Source: an uncultured Clostridia bacterium (lineage in GTDB: Bacteria > Bacillota > Clostridia > Oscillospirales > Acutalibacteraceae). From it: a DNA stretch of 11,134 bases. A model generated the notes under the pieces. The model ran no database searches, had not been told where the DNA came from, and was given only the letters and a program-made list of their open reading frames with translations. The DNA is taken from positions 1 to 11,134 of the forward strand of contig CAMJYF010000024.1 in NCBI GenBank assembly GCA_946409885.1, given 5' to 3'. Numbering within the stretch: position 1 is the first letter of the stretch; each line of letters opens with the position of its first letter. A program made the position numbers and the translations under genes. Shown here piece by piece: positions 1 to 6,670 of the stretch.

Positions 1-14
1 TTTCCGGATCGGCG

Positions 15-20
15 TATAAT
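15..20 (+). promoter_or_regulatory. Possible -10 box of the amt promoter
   Basis: TATAAT lies here, about 22 bases before the first leader hairpin. The matching -35 box would fall just outside the left edge of the window, so only half of the promoter can be judged. If real, transcription would start near base 27 and the two following hairpins would sit inside the amt leader. Confidence 0.4.
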
Positions 21-41
21 AAGAGACAGAAAAGGCAACGG

Positions 42-79
42 CGTCTTTGAACAGTCATGTTCAAGGACGTTTTTCTTTT
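42..79 (+). terminator. Intrinsic terminator hairpin 1 upstream of amt
   Basis: CGTCTTTGAACA (42-53) pairs with TGTTCAAGGACG (58-69) over 12 base pairs including one G-U, closing a GTCA loop. It is followed by TTTTTCTTTT. This is a textbook intrinsic terminator. It either ends an upstream transcript or acts as the first of two attenuators in the amt leader. Confidence 0.7.
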
Positions 80-109
80 CGCTTTGAAAACAGTATCACA
101 TAAGGCAAA

Positions 110-165
110 GGCGTCTTTTCCTTCGCGGCAAACGGTCCGCGGAAGAAAAGGCGCCTTTTTCTTTT
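110..165 (+). terminator. Intrinsic terminator hairpin 2, immediately upstream of the amt ribosome binding site
   Basis: Two 19-base arms (110-128 and 137-155) pair with one C-A mismatch and two G-U pairs around an 8-base loop, followed by TTTTTCTTTT. The U tract ends only about 8 bases before the amt Shine-Dalgarno sequence, and no convincing promoter lies in between. Expression of amt from upstream would therefore have to read through this hairpin, which suggests regulated antitermination. Both hairpins share a similar 5' flank, AAGGCAA(C/A)GGCGTCTTT. Confidence 0.75.
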
Positions 166-188
166 GCCAATTGAAGGAGGGTTTTACA

Positions 189-1943
189 ATGGCAATCGAA
201 GAAATCACAAAACTGGTGGAAGAATCGGCGACAAAAGAGGTGTTCGGCGTCTGGTTTCTGATCGGCGCGGCGCTGGTGTTTTTGATGCAGGCGGGCTTCG
301 CCATGGTGGAGACCGGCTTTACCCGCGCCAAAAACGCCGGCAACATCATCATGAAAAACCTGATGGATTTCTGCATCGGCACCGTGGTGTTCGTGCTGCT
401 GGGCTTCAGCCTGATGATGGCGGAAAACTACGTCTTCGGCCTGTTCGGCGTGCCCAACCTCGATATCCTCACGGATTTCGGCGGCTTTTTAAAGAGCGGG
501 CAGGCGCCGTCCTTTGTGTTCAACCTGGTGTTCTGCGCCACCGCCGCCACCATCGTCTCCGGCGCCATGGCGGAACGCACGAAATTCCTGTCTTACTGCA
601 TCTATTCCGGCGTGATCTCCCTGATCGTGTATCCGGTGGAGGCCGGATGGGTGTGGAACCCGCAGGGGTGGCTGGCGCAGATGGGCTTCCATGATTTCGC
701 CGGTTCCGCGGCCATCCATTCCGTGGGCGGCGTCACTGCGCTCATCGGCGCCGTCATGGTGGGGCCGCGGCTGGGCAAATACACGAAGGACGCCGCGGGA
801 AGGGTGAATAAGGTCAACGCCGTTCCCGGTCATTCTATCACGCTGGGGGCGCTGGGCTGCTTCATCCTCTGGTTCGGCTGGTACGGCTTTAACGGCGCGG
901 CCGCCTGGGACGGCAATTCGCTGGCGTCCATTTTCGTCACCACCACCATCGCCCCGGCGGCGGCCACCTGCACCACGATGATTTTCACCTGGATCAAAAA
1001 CGGCAAGCCGGACGTTTCCATGTGCCTGAACGGCTCCCTGGCGGGATTGGTTGCTGTCACCGCCGGCTGCGACGCGGTAAACGCGCTGGGCAGCGCCGTC
1101 ATCGGCGTTGTATCCGGTATCCTTGTCGTTGTGGCGGTGGAGGCGCTGGACCTGAAATGCCACATCGACGACCCGGTAGGCGCGGTGGGCGTCCATTTCG
1201 CCAACGGCGTATGGGGCACGCTGGCGGTGGGTCTGCTGGCGGACCCGGCCGCCCCGGCGGGGCTGAACGGCCTGTTCTATACGGGCAGCGCGAAGCTGTT
1301 CGGCATTCAGCTGCTGGGCATCGCGGCGATCTTAGCGTGGACGGCCGCCACGATGACGCTGACGTTCACGGTCATCAAAAAGACCGTGGGGCTGCGGGTG
1401 ACGGAGGAGGAAGAGATCAAGGGCCTCGACAGGACGGAGCACGGCCTCCCCAGCGCCTACGCGGATTTCGTTCCCGCGGTGGAGCATCTGGATTACGGGT
1501 ATCCCGGGGCGGTTGCCGTTCCCGGCGATATCCCCGCGGCGGAGGCGGTTCCCGTCAGAAAGGTCCCCTCGTTCAGTGAGGGTTCGCCGAAATTCACCAA
1601 AATCGAGATCGTCTGCAAGGAATCCCGTCTGGAGCCGCTGAAAACAGCCATGATGCGCCTCGGCATCACCGGCATGACCGTTTCGCATGTGCTGGGCTGC
1701 GGCGTGCAGCAGGGTAAGCCGGAGTATTACCGCGGCGTGCAGGTGGAGGCCAACCTCCTGCCGAAGGTGCAGGTGGATATCGTCGTCAGCAAGGTGCCGG
1801 TGCGCAGCGTGATCGAAACGGCGAAACAGGCGCTCTATACGGGGCACATCGGCGACGGAAAAATCTTTGTGTATGACGTGGAAAACGTGGTCAAGGTGCG
1901 TACCGGGGAAGAGGGCTACGACGCTTTGCAGGACGTGGAATAA
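189..1943 (+). CDS. amt: Ammonium transporter fused to a C-terminal P-II (GlnB/GlnK-like) regulatory domain
   Basis: A 584-residue inner-membrane ammonium channel. Residues about 15-400 are an Amt/MEP domain: the signature DFAGSAAIH carries the first pore histidine (His177), and DDPVGAVGVH carries the second (His336). Residues 421-467 look like a flexible acidic/proline linker. Residues 468-584 form a complete P-II domain, with GITGMTVS near the start and TGHIGDGKIFV as the C-terminal signature. P-II proteins normally bind the cytoplasmic face of Amt and plug it according to 2-oxoglutarate and ATP/ADP, so here sensor and channel are covalently joined. In the T-loop the residue aligned with the uridylylation site Tyr51 of E. 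coli GlnB is valine (Val519), so classical uridylylation is unlikely. An upstream in-frame ATG at base 57 would give a longer protein, but base 189 is preceded by GAAGGAGGG at the right spacing and begins the conserved sequence. It is probably cotranscribed with the small ORF and purF. Confidence 0.95.
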   Translation: MAIEEITKLVEESATKEVFGVWFLIGAALVFLMQAGFAMVETGFTRAKNAGNIIMKNLMDFCIGTVVFVLLGFSLMMAENYVFGLFGVPNLDILTDFGGFLKSGQAPSFVFNLVFCATAATIVSGAMAERTKFLSYCIYSGVISLIVYPVEAGWVWNPQGWLAQMGFHDFAGSAAIHSVGGVTALIGAVMVGPRLGKYTKDAAGRVNKVNAVPGHSITLGALGCFILWFGWYGFNGAAAWDGNSLASIFVTTTIAPAAATCTTMIFTWIKNGKPDVSMCLNGSLAGLVAVTAGCDAVNALGSAVIGVVSGILVVVAVEALDLKCHIDDPVGAVGVHFANGVWGTLAVGLLADPAAPAGLNGLFYTGSAKLFGIQLLGIAAILAWTAATMTLTFTVIKKTVGLRVTEEEEIKGLDRTEHGLPSAYADFVPAVEHLDYGYPGAVAVPGDIPAAEAVPVRKVPSFSEGSPKFTKIEIVCKESRLEPLKTAMMRLGITGMTVSHVLGCGVQQGKPEYYRGVQVEANLLPKVQVDIVVSKVPVRSVIETAKQALYTGHIGDGKIFVYDVENVVKVRTGEEGYDALQDVE

Positions 1944-1960
1944 CAAGGGAGGAATGAAAC

Positions 1961-2137
1961 ATGAAGACCGTTACATATGAAACCGGAAACGGCGCGACGG
2001 AAGGCCGGATCTGCTTTATGGCGCCCGTTGCCGCCGTAGCATTGGACGCGGCCAGCGACGCCGCGCCAAAGGAAACGGCATGGTACGCCGCCCCTGCCGA
2101 CGGCGGCTTTGCGCAAAACACAACGGCATGGGACTGA
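1961..2137 (+). CDS. Unrecognised 58-residue protein between amt and purF
   Basis: The ORF starts 17 bases after the amt stop codon and has a strong Shine-Dalgarno sequence (GGGAGG, 1948-1953) 7 bases before ATG. It ends 39 bases before purF. The protein starts MKTVTYETGNGATEGR and is rich in alanine and small residues, with an acidic C-terminal half ending in TTAWD. I see no signal peptide, transmembrane helix or known motif. The strong ribosome binding site, same-strand position and lack of an overlapping alternative support translation. Its position suggests some link to ammonium uptake or glutamine use, but that is only guilt by association. Too short to exclude a chance ORF without homologues. 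Confidence 0.6.
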   Translation: MKTVTYETGNGATEGRICFMAPVAAVALDAASDAAPKETAWYAAPADGGFAQNTTAWD

Positions 2138-2176
2138 GAAGAGAACAGCAGAGTCAATTCCGGAAGGGATAGCAAT

Positions 2177-3589
2177 ATGGGGATTCACGAAGAATGCGGC
2201 GTGTTCGGTGTGTTTTCCGAAACGCCTTTTCCCGCGGCGCAGCTTTGTTACTACGGGCTGTACGCCCTGCAGCACCGCGGGCAGGAAAGCTGCGGGATCG
2301 TCGTTAACGACGACGGGCTGTTTTTCCCGTATAAAGAGCTGGGCCTGGTGGGGGAGGCGTTCACAAAAGAACGGCTTGCCGGTTTCCCCGACGGCGGAAT
2401 GGCCGTGGCGCATACCCGGTACGGCACCACCGGCGGCACGAACCGGAGCAACTGCCAGCCCATCGTGGTCAATCATCAAAAGGGCCGCATGGCGCTGGCG
2501 CACAACGGCAATCTCTCCAACGCGGCGGCGCTGCGCAACGCGCTGGAGCTTTCCGGCGCCATTTTCCACAGCACCAGTGATACGGAGACCATCGCGTATA
2601 TCATCACCAAAGAACGCCTTGGCGCTCCGTCGATCGAGGAGGCCGTCAGCCGGGCGATGGGGCAGCTGGAGGGCGCTTATTCGCTGGTGATCCTGTCCCC
2701 GCAGAAGCTCATCTGCGTGCGGGATCCCCACGGCTTCCGCCCGCTTTGCTTCGGGCAAACGCCGGAAGGGGTCTTCGCGGTGGCCTCGGAAAGCTGCGCG
2801 CTCACCGCCGTGGGCGCAAAGCTGACCCGGGACGTGGAACCGGGCGAGATCCTGATTTTCAGCAAAAACGGCGTGGTTTCCCGCCGGGAGCATTGCCGGA
2901 CGCAGGAGCGGAAATGCTGCGTTTTTGAATATATCTATTTTGCCCGGCCGGATTCCGTGATCGATTCGGTCCCCGTGCAGCGGGCAAGGCTCCGCGCCGG
3001 GGAGATTCTGGCGGAGCAATACCCGGTGCGGGCGGATATCGTCGTGGGTGTGCCGGATTCGGGGCTGGATGCCGCCGTCGGGTACAGCCGCGTATCCGGT
3101 ATCCCCTACGGGATCGGCCTGCTCAAAAACAAATACATCGGCAGAACTTTTATTTCTCCCGACAACCGGACGGATCAGGTCCGGATCAAGCTCTCCGCGG
3201 TCCGCCATACGGTGGAAAATAAGTCTGTTGTGCTGATCGACGATTCCATCGTGCGCGGAACGACGCTGAAAAGCATCGTTGCCCTTTTGCGGGAGGCCGG
3301 CGCAAAGGAGATCCACGTCAGAGTGGCCGCCCCGCCGTTTCTGCATCCCTGTTATTACGGAACGGATATTGATTCGGAAGAACACCTGATCGCGAACAAT
3401 CACACCGTGCCGGAGATCCGGATGGAGCTGGGAGCGGATTCCCTCGGCTACTTTCCGTTGGACCGCCTTTGGGAACTGGCGCCCTCCGGTTACTGCGACG
3501 CGTGCTTTTCGGGACGTTATCCCACGGCGATTCCCACGGATACCCGCAAAGACCGTTTTGAGCGCCGGTTGTCGGAGATCGATCCATGA
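2177..3589 (+). CDS. purF: Amidophosphoribosyltransferase (glutamine PRPP amidotransferase)
   Basis: A 470-residue cytosolic enzyme for the first committed step of purine synthesis: PRPP plus glutamine gives 5-phosphoribosylamine. The N-terminal Ntn-hydrolase glutaminase domain has a six-residue propeptide (MGIHEE) before the presumed nucleophile Cys7, then LQHRGQES, AHTRYGTTG, AHNGNLSN and SDTE. The C-terminal phosphoribosyltransferase domain has the PRPP loop VVLIDDSIVRGTT (351-363). Cys248, Cys392, Cys440 and Cys443 match in context the four 4Fe-4S ligands of the Bacillus subtilis enzyme, so this is the oxygen-sensitive cluster-bearing class with a processed propeptide. GGAAGGG at 2162-2168 supports the start. 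All key motifs look intact and the length is normal. It stands apart from any other pur gene here and follows amt and a small ORF on the same strand, suggesting a nitrogen-linked operon. Confidence 0.96.
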   Translation: MGIHEECGVFGVFSETPFPAAQLCYYGLYALQHRGQESCGIVVNDDGLFFPYKELGLVGEAFTKERLAGFPDGGMAVAHTRYGTTGGTNRSNCQPIVVNHQKGRMALAHNGNLSNAAALRNALELSGAIFHSTSDTETIAYIITKERLGAPSIEEAVSRAMGQLEGAYSLVILSPQKLICVRDPHGFRPLCFGQTPEGVFAVASESCALTAVGAKLTRDVEPGEILIFSKNGVVSRREHCRTQERKCCVFEYIYFARPDSVIDSVPVQRARLRAGEILAEQYPVRADIVVGVPDSGLDAAVGYSRVSGIPYGIGLLKNKYIGRTFISPDNRTDQVRIKLSAVRHTVENKSVVLIDDSIVRGTTLKSIVALLREAGAKEIHVRVAAPPFLHPCYYGTDIDSEEHLIANNHTVPEIRMELGADSLGYFPLDRLWELAPSGYCDACFSGRYPTAIPTDTRKDRFERRLSEIDP

Positions 3590-3606
3590 GGGAAGCAAAA
3601 AAAACA

Positions 3607-3635
3607 TTGCTTTTACAATGATAATATGGTATCAT
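3607..3635 (+). promoter_or_regulatory. Promoter of pnuC (extended -10 type)
   Basis: TTGCTT (3607-3612), a 17-base spacer and TATCAT (3630-3635), with TG one base before the -10 box, fit a sigma-A promoter of the extended -10 kind. Transcription would start near 3642, giving a leader of about 110 bases ahead of pnuC. It begins only 18 bases after the purF stop codon. Confidence 0.65.
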
Positions 3636-3637
3636 TG
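3616..3637 (+). promoter_or_regulatory. Perfect palindrome overlapping the pnuC -10 box (candidate operator)
   Basis: CAATGATA (3616-3623) and TATCATTG (3630-3637) are perfect inverted repeats separated by 6 bases. The right arm contains the whole -10 box, so a protein bound here would block RNA polymerase. The hairpin has no U tract and would lie largely upstream of the transcript, which favours a DNA operator over an RNA terminator. I cannot assign a regulator; NAD-metabolism repressors are natural candidates given the downstream gene. Confidence 0.55.
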
Positions 3638-3641
3638 AAAG

Positions 3642-3751
3642 TAATAAATCTGCCACCGGGTAGAGAATGCGAACGGCATTCGTTTACACATCGTTAGGTC
3701 TTGGAAGATGTGTACGCGGACGCCGTTTTTTTTGTTGAGGAGGAAGTACGG
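3642..3751 (+). promoter_or_regulatory. Structured pnuC leader, candidate riboswitch or attenuator
   Basis: The leader can form CTGCC/GGTAG (3650-3654/3659-3663, one G-U) and a clean hairpin GAATGC-GAACG-GCATTC (3665-3681). The latter uses bases 3672-3681, which are also the 5' arm of a long terminator (3672-3727), so the two structures exclude each other. This is the switch geometry seen in transcription-attenuating riboswitches. I do not recognise the upstream part as a known aptamer class; the NAD+-II (pnuC) motif of Lactobacillales is the obvious one to test. Confidence 0.5.
3672..3733 (+). terminator. Conditional terminator in the pnuC leader
   Basis: AACGGC (3672-3677) pairs with GCCGTT (3722-3727). 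After one mismatch the helix continues over 3679-3683/3716-3720, and after a second mismatch over 3685-3692/3707-3714 (TACACATC with GATGTGTA), closing a 14-base loop. A run of eight T follows (3726-3733). It lies between the promoter and the pnuC ribosome binding site, so it can only be regulatory or leaky. Confidence 0.7.
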
Positions 3752-4468
3752 ATGCAAGTCAGAAAGCGGCTGCGGTATTTTACAAAAACGGAATGGATCC
3801 TCTGGGGCGCGTCCGTCGCCGGGATCCTGATTTCCTTCTTTCTGTTTGACCGGGAGAGCGTCCTCACGCTGGCCGCGTCCCTGATCGGCGTCACCTCGCT
3901 GATCTTCAACGCAAAAGGCCATCCGGCGGGGCAGGCGCTGATGGTCGTGTTCAGTATCCTTTACGGGATCATCTCTTTTGGCTTCCGGTACTACGGCGAA
4001 ATGGTCACCTACCTTGGCATGACCATGCCCATGGCGGTCCTCGCCCTCGTTTCGTGGCTGCGGCATCCGTATCAGGGCAACCGGTCGGAGGTGCGGGTGA
4101 ACCATATCAGAGGCAAAGAGTGGCTGCTGCTGTCCGTTCTTGCCGTTGTCGTGACCGCCGGATTCTGGTTCGTGTTAAAGCGCTTTCATACCGCCAACCT
4201 CATTCCCAGTACCGTTTCCGTCGCCACCAGCTTTATCGCGGCGTATCTCACGTTCCGCCGCAGCCCGTGGTTCGCCGTCGCCTATGCCGCGAACGACCTG
4301 GTGCTGATCGTGCTGTGGATCCTCGCCAGCGCGCAGCAGCCCCGTTACGTATCCGTGACCGTCTGTTTTGTCGCCTTCTTTTTTAACGACGTCTACGGTT
4401 TTATCAGCTGGCGGCGGATGAAGGAATCGCAAAACCGGCGCGCGTCACACCGTTCCGCTGCGCTCTGA
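3752..4468 (+). CDS. pnuC: Nicotinamide riboside/NMN-type transporter of the PnuC family
   Basis: A 238-residue integral membrane protein of the length usual for PnuC. It has about seven hydrophobic segments, the first near residues 15-32. It ends in the family-like motif NDVYGFISWRRM (212-223), preceded by SPWFAVAYAANDLVLIVLW (171-189). PnuC proteins facilitate diffusion of nicotinamide riboside, which cytoplasmic phosphorylation then traps for NAD synthesis. Start chosen at 3752 because GAGGAGG (3737-3743) lies at ideal spacing; a TTG start at 3701 would fall inside the leader terminator. No nadR-like kinase is adjacent. Other PnuC relatives carry thiamine (PnuT) or other vitamins and nucleosides; no TPP riboswitch is visible, so the nicotinamide riboside assignment is reasonable but not proven. 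Confidence 0.88.
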   Translation: MQVRKRLRYFTKTEWILWGASVAGILISFFLFDRESVLTLAASLIGVTSLIFNAKGHPAGQALMVVFSILYGIISFGFRYYGEMVTYLGMTMPMAVLALVSWLRHPYQGNRSEVRVNHIRGKEWLLLSVLAVVVTAGFWFVLKRFHTANLIPSTVSVATSFIAAYLTFRRSPWFAVAYAANDLVLIVLWILASAQQPRYVSVTVCFVAFFFNDVYGFISWRRMKESQNRRASHRSAAL

Positions 4469-4510
4469 AACAGAAGAAAGCGGCGCAGTCCGAATGTGGA
4501 AAATGGTTCT

Positions 4511-4639
4511 TCACTATTTTTTGCGGGACGCTGCCACCGGATTTGTCGGGCTGCCCGGCGACATGCCATCCCGTAGGGGGCGGTGGACGAACGCCGCAAA
4601 AAAACATCAGGCCCGTTGTGATCCCACAATGATCCGTGA
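4511..4639 (+). repeat. Decayed copy of the MITE-like repeat found at 7382-7578
   Basis: The right end ATCCCACAATGATCCGTGA (4621-4639) matches the right end at 7560-7578 in 17 of 19 positions. The left end (4511-4529) matches 7382-7400 in about 14 of 19. In between, ATTTGTCGGGCTG (4541-4553) matches ATTTGTCGCGCTG (7415-7427) at nearly the same distance from the left end, and GTAGGGGGCGG recalls the inner arm GTAGGGGCGGG. Order and orientation are conserved. On the minus strand the right end forms an imperfect hairpin followed by seven T, so it could also terminate leftward transcripts. Confidence 0.6.
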
Positions 4640-4717
4640 TGAACCCCATTTTATCCTTATGCAACTTCCGAAGCGGCTCCGATGCCGGAGGAAGAAGGAC
4701 AGAAACACGCGATTTTG

Positions 4718-4746
4718 TTGACAAACCAAACGGGGGATATTATAAT
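4718..4746 (+). promoter_or_regulatory. Consensus sigma-A promoter of the glycosidase operon
   Basis: TTGACA (4718-4723), a spacer of exactly 17 bases and TATAAT (4741-4746) match the consensus perfectly. Transcription would start near 4753, leaving a leader of only about 19 bases that contains the G-rich ribosome binding region just before ATG at 4772. Nothing resembling an attenuator fits in that leader. Confidence 0.85.
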
Positions 4747-4771
4747 GAGAGGGAAAGGGTGAGGTGAGAGG

Positions 4772-6670
4772 ATGAAGCGATTCAAAAAAGTGATCATTCT
4801 GCCGGTCGCCGCGGTATTGCTGCTTGGCGTCGCTGTTTTTCTGGCGCTGCGGCCCGTTCCCATGCCCGCGGCTCCCGCGCTTTTGCGGGAAACGCCGCCG
4901 GAAGCCAACGACCTGCGCGAGGCGCTGGAGGTGGAGGGCGTCGGCGGCAGCCGGTTCTTTATTCAGTACCCGCGTCAGGCGGCCCTGCAAACCGTTCCCG
5001 TTGCGCGGTTCGGCGCTTCCCCGGATAACCAAGACAACGCCGAGGCGCTGAACGCCGCGTTTGCCTTCTGCGCCGCCAATCCCGGCACGCGTCTGCTGTT
5101 TGAACCGGTCACGTATTACGTTTCGGGGCAGCTGAAGCTGGAGGATCTGAAGGACGTCCTCATCGACGGCAACGGGGCGCGGCTTTTGTACGATCACGGC
5201 AGCAGCTTTTTCACCCTGCGCCGCTGCGCCTGCGTGGAGGTGCGGGACCTGACCTTTGACTGGGATTGGGAAAAACAGCCCCTCGGCACCCTGGCCCGCG
5301 CCGAGACCGTCAAGGGCGAAAAAAACACGGTGGACTTCATTTTTGATCGCCCGGAGTACGCCCGGGAGGATATGCTCTACGCCATCAGCCAGGCCGATCC
5401 CGCAACCGGTACCTACGGCGCAAAGGGCGCCTATATCGAAACCTATGAGGGGCAGAACCCCGACATCATCCAACAGGTGACGAAAATCGGCGAAGATACC
5501 CTTCGCGTGGTACACAACGGCACGCTTTCGCATTTCGGCGGCAACTCGTTTATCCTGCGCTCCACGGCTTACGGCGGCTCCCTGATCGATATTTATGAAG
5601 CCTGCCGGGATATCACGCTGGAGGGGCTGAAGCTCTACGGCGGCACGGGCATGGGGATCATCATAGGTGAAAGGACCTCCCATTTTGCCCTGCGGAACAT
5701 CTTTATCGGGCCGGACCCGGCCTGCGCCGACGAGCGCGTCACCTCGCTGGACGCGGACGCCGTGCATATCAGCGATTCGGACGGCTGCTTCCTGATCGAG
5801 GACTGTGATTTCAGCCGGCAGGGGGACGACGACGTCAACATCAACAGCGGCGTGGGCTGGATCCATCAGGTGGACGGGAATACCGTGCTTTTTGAAGCCG
5901 ACGGCTCCATGAACGCGGACCCCGGCGATACCATGCTCTTCCGCGACAAAAACTTTAACCTGACGGATATTACCGCCGTGGTGGAAACAAGCGAACGGTT
6001 GGAGGACGGCCTCCGGCGCGTCACCTTCCGCGAGGCGCTGCCGGACAGGGTAGGGGAGCGCTGGTTCCTGTTCAACGGGGATAACACCGGCGGCAATTAC
6101 GTGATCCGGAACAACTATTTCCATGAGCACCGGGCCAGAAGCCTGCTGCTGCAAACCTCAAACGGCCTTGTGGAAAACAACGTGTTTTACAAAACCACCC
6201 ACAACGCCATCAAGATCGTGATGGATATCAACGGCGTGTGGCACGAGGGCACGGGCGCGGATAACATTGTGGTGCGGAACAACCAATTCATAGAGTGCGC
6301 CGTGATCGGCACCGAGGTGATCGAGGTGGGCACGAAGGTGCTGGAAAAAAGCTGCCGCTCCAACGCGTTTACCAATATCCGCATCGAGGATAACGAGTTT
6401 ACCGATCTCTGCGGCAACCTGATCGTGGTGAATAACGTCAACGGCTTCGTCTTCAAAAACAACACCATCACGCGCGGCAATGCGTTCCGGCGCGACCTGG
6501 CGCAGGCAAGGGCCGTCTTTCTGCGGGATTGCCTGAACGTGGAATGGCGCGGCAACACCTATACGGACGTTTCCCCCCTGTCGATCACGCGGGTGGCCCG
6601 CAGCGGCGATCCCATCGTCTGGCTGCGCGTCAACCTGCAGCGCCTGCAGAAAGAGGAGGCGGTAAAATGA
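4772..6670 (+). CDS. Membrane-anchored right-handed beta-helix glycosidase, GH110-like (alpha-1,3-galactosidase family)
   Basis: A 632-residue protein. Residues 1-6 are basic and 7-27 hydrophobic, a signal anchor or uncleaved signal peptide without a lipobox, so the enzyme should face the outside. A pectate-lyase-fold N-cap follows (ARFGASPDNQDNAEALNAAF, 78-97; then LIDGNGARL and VRDLTFDWDWE). Later repeats such as VIRNNYF, LVENNVF, VVRNNQF, RIEDNEF and VFKNNTI are beta-helix coils. The core segments DADAVHISDSDG, GDDDVNINSG, ARSLLLQTSNGLVENN and DINGVWHEGTGADNIVVRNN resemble GH110 enzymes, which remove terminal alpha-1,3-galactose from host glycans or algal oligosaccharides. Asp329, Asp352 and Asp353 have the same spacing (0, +23, +24) as the catalytic aspartates I recall from a characterised GH110 enzyme (Asp321, Asp344, Asp345). 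The substrate cannot be told from sequence. It overlaps the next gene by four bases. Confidence 0.8.
   Translation: MKRFKKVIILPVAAVLLLGVAVFLALRPVPMPAAPALLRETPPEANDLREALEVEGVGGSRFFIQYPRQAALQTVPVARFGASPDNQDNAEALNAAFAFCAANPGTRLLFEPVTYYVSGQLKLEDLKDVLIDGNGARLLYDHGSSFFTLRRCACVEVRDLTFDWDWEKQPLGTLARAETVKGEKNTVDFIFDRPEYAREDMLYAISQADPATGTYGAKGAYIETYEGQNPDIIQQVTKIGEDTLRVVHNGTLSHFGGNSFILRSTAYGGSLIDIYEACRDITLEGLKLYGGTGMGIIIGERTSHFALRNIFIGPDPACADERVTSLDADAVHISDSDGCFLIEDCDFSRQGDDDVNINSGVGWIHQVDGNTVLFEADGSMNADPGDTMLFRDKNFNLTDITAVVETSERLEDGLRRVTFREALPDRVGERWFLFNGDNTGGNYVIRNNYFHEHRARSLLLQTSNGLVENNVFYKTTHNAIKIVMDINGVWHEGTGADNIVVRNNQFIECAVIGTEVIEVGTKVLEKSCRSNAFTNIRIEDNEFTDLCGNLIVVNNVNGFVFKNNTITRGNAFRRDLAQARAVFLRDCLNVEWRGNTYTDVSPLSITRVARSGDPIVWLRVNLQRLQKEEAVK

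Noticed and set aside
42-155. ANTAR-type dual hexaloop leader upstream of amt
   Set aside because: The context fits, but the loops (AGTCAT if the last pair opens, and an 8-base loop) lack the A at position 1 with G at position 4 expected in both hairpins.
1916-3607. 563-codon open frame on the minus strand opposite purF
   Set aside because: It is the shadow of a GC-rich gene: the plus strand encodes a fully recognisable PurF, and the minus translation shows no coherent domain or ribosome binding site.
3595-3614. AGCAA/TTGCT stem as a purF terminator
   Set aside because: Only five weak base pairs with an A-rich loop; the TTGCTT is better explained as the pnuC -35 box.
4607-6154. 515-codon open frame on the minus strand opposite the glycosidase
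   Set aside because: Overlaps the beta-helix gene with clear motifs on the plus strand; no ribosome binding site or domain on the minus strand.
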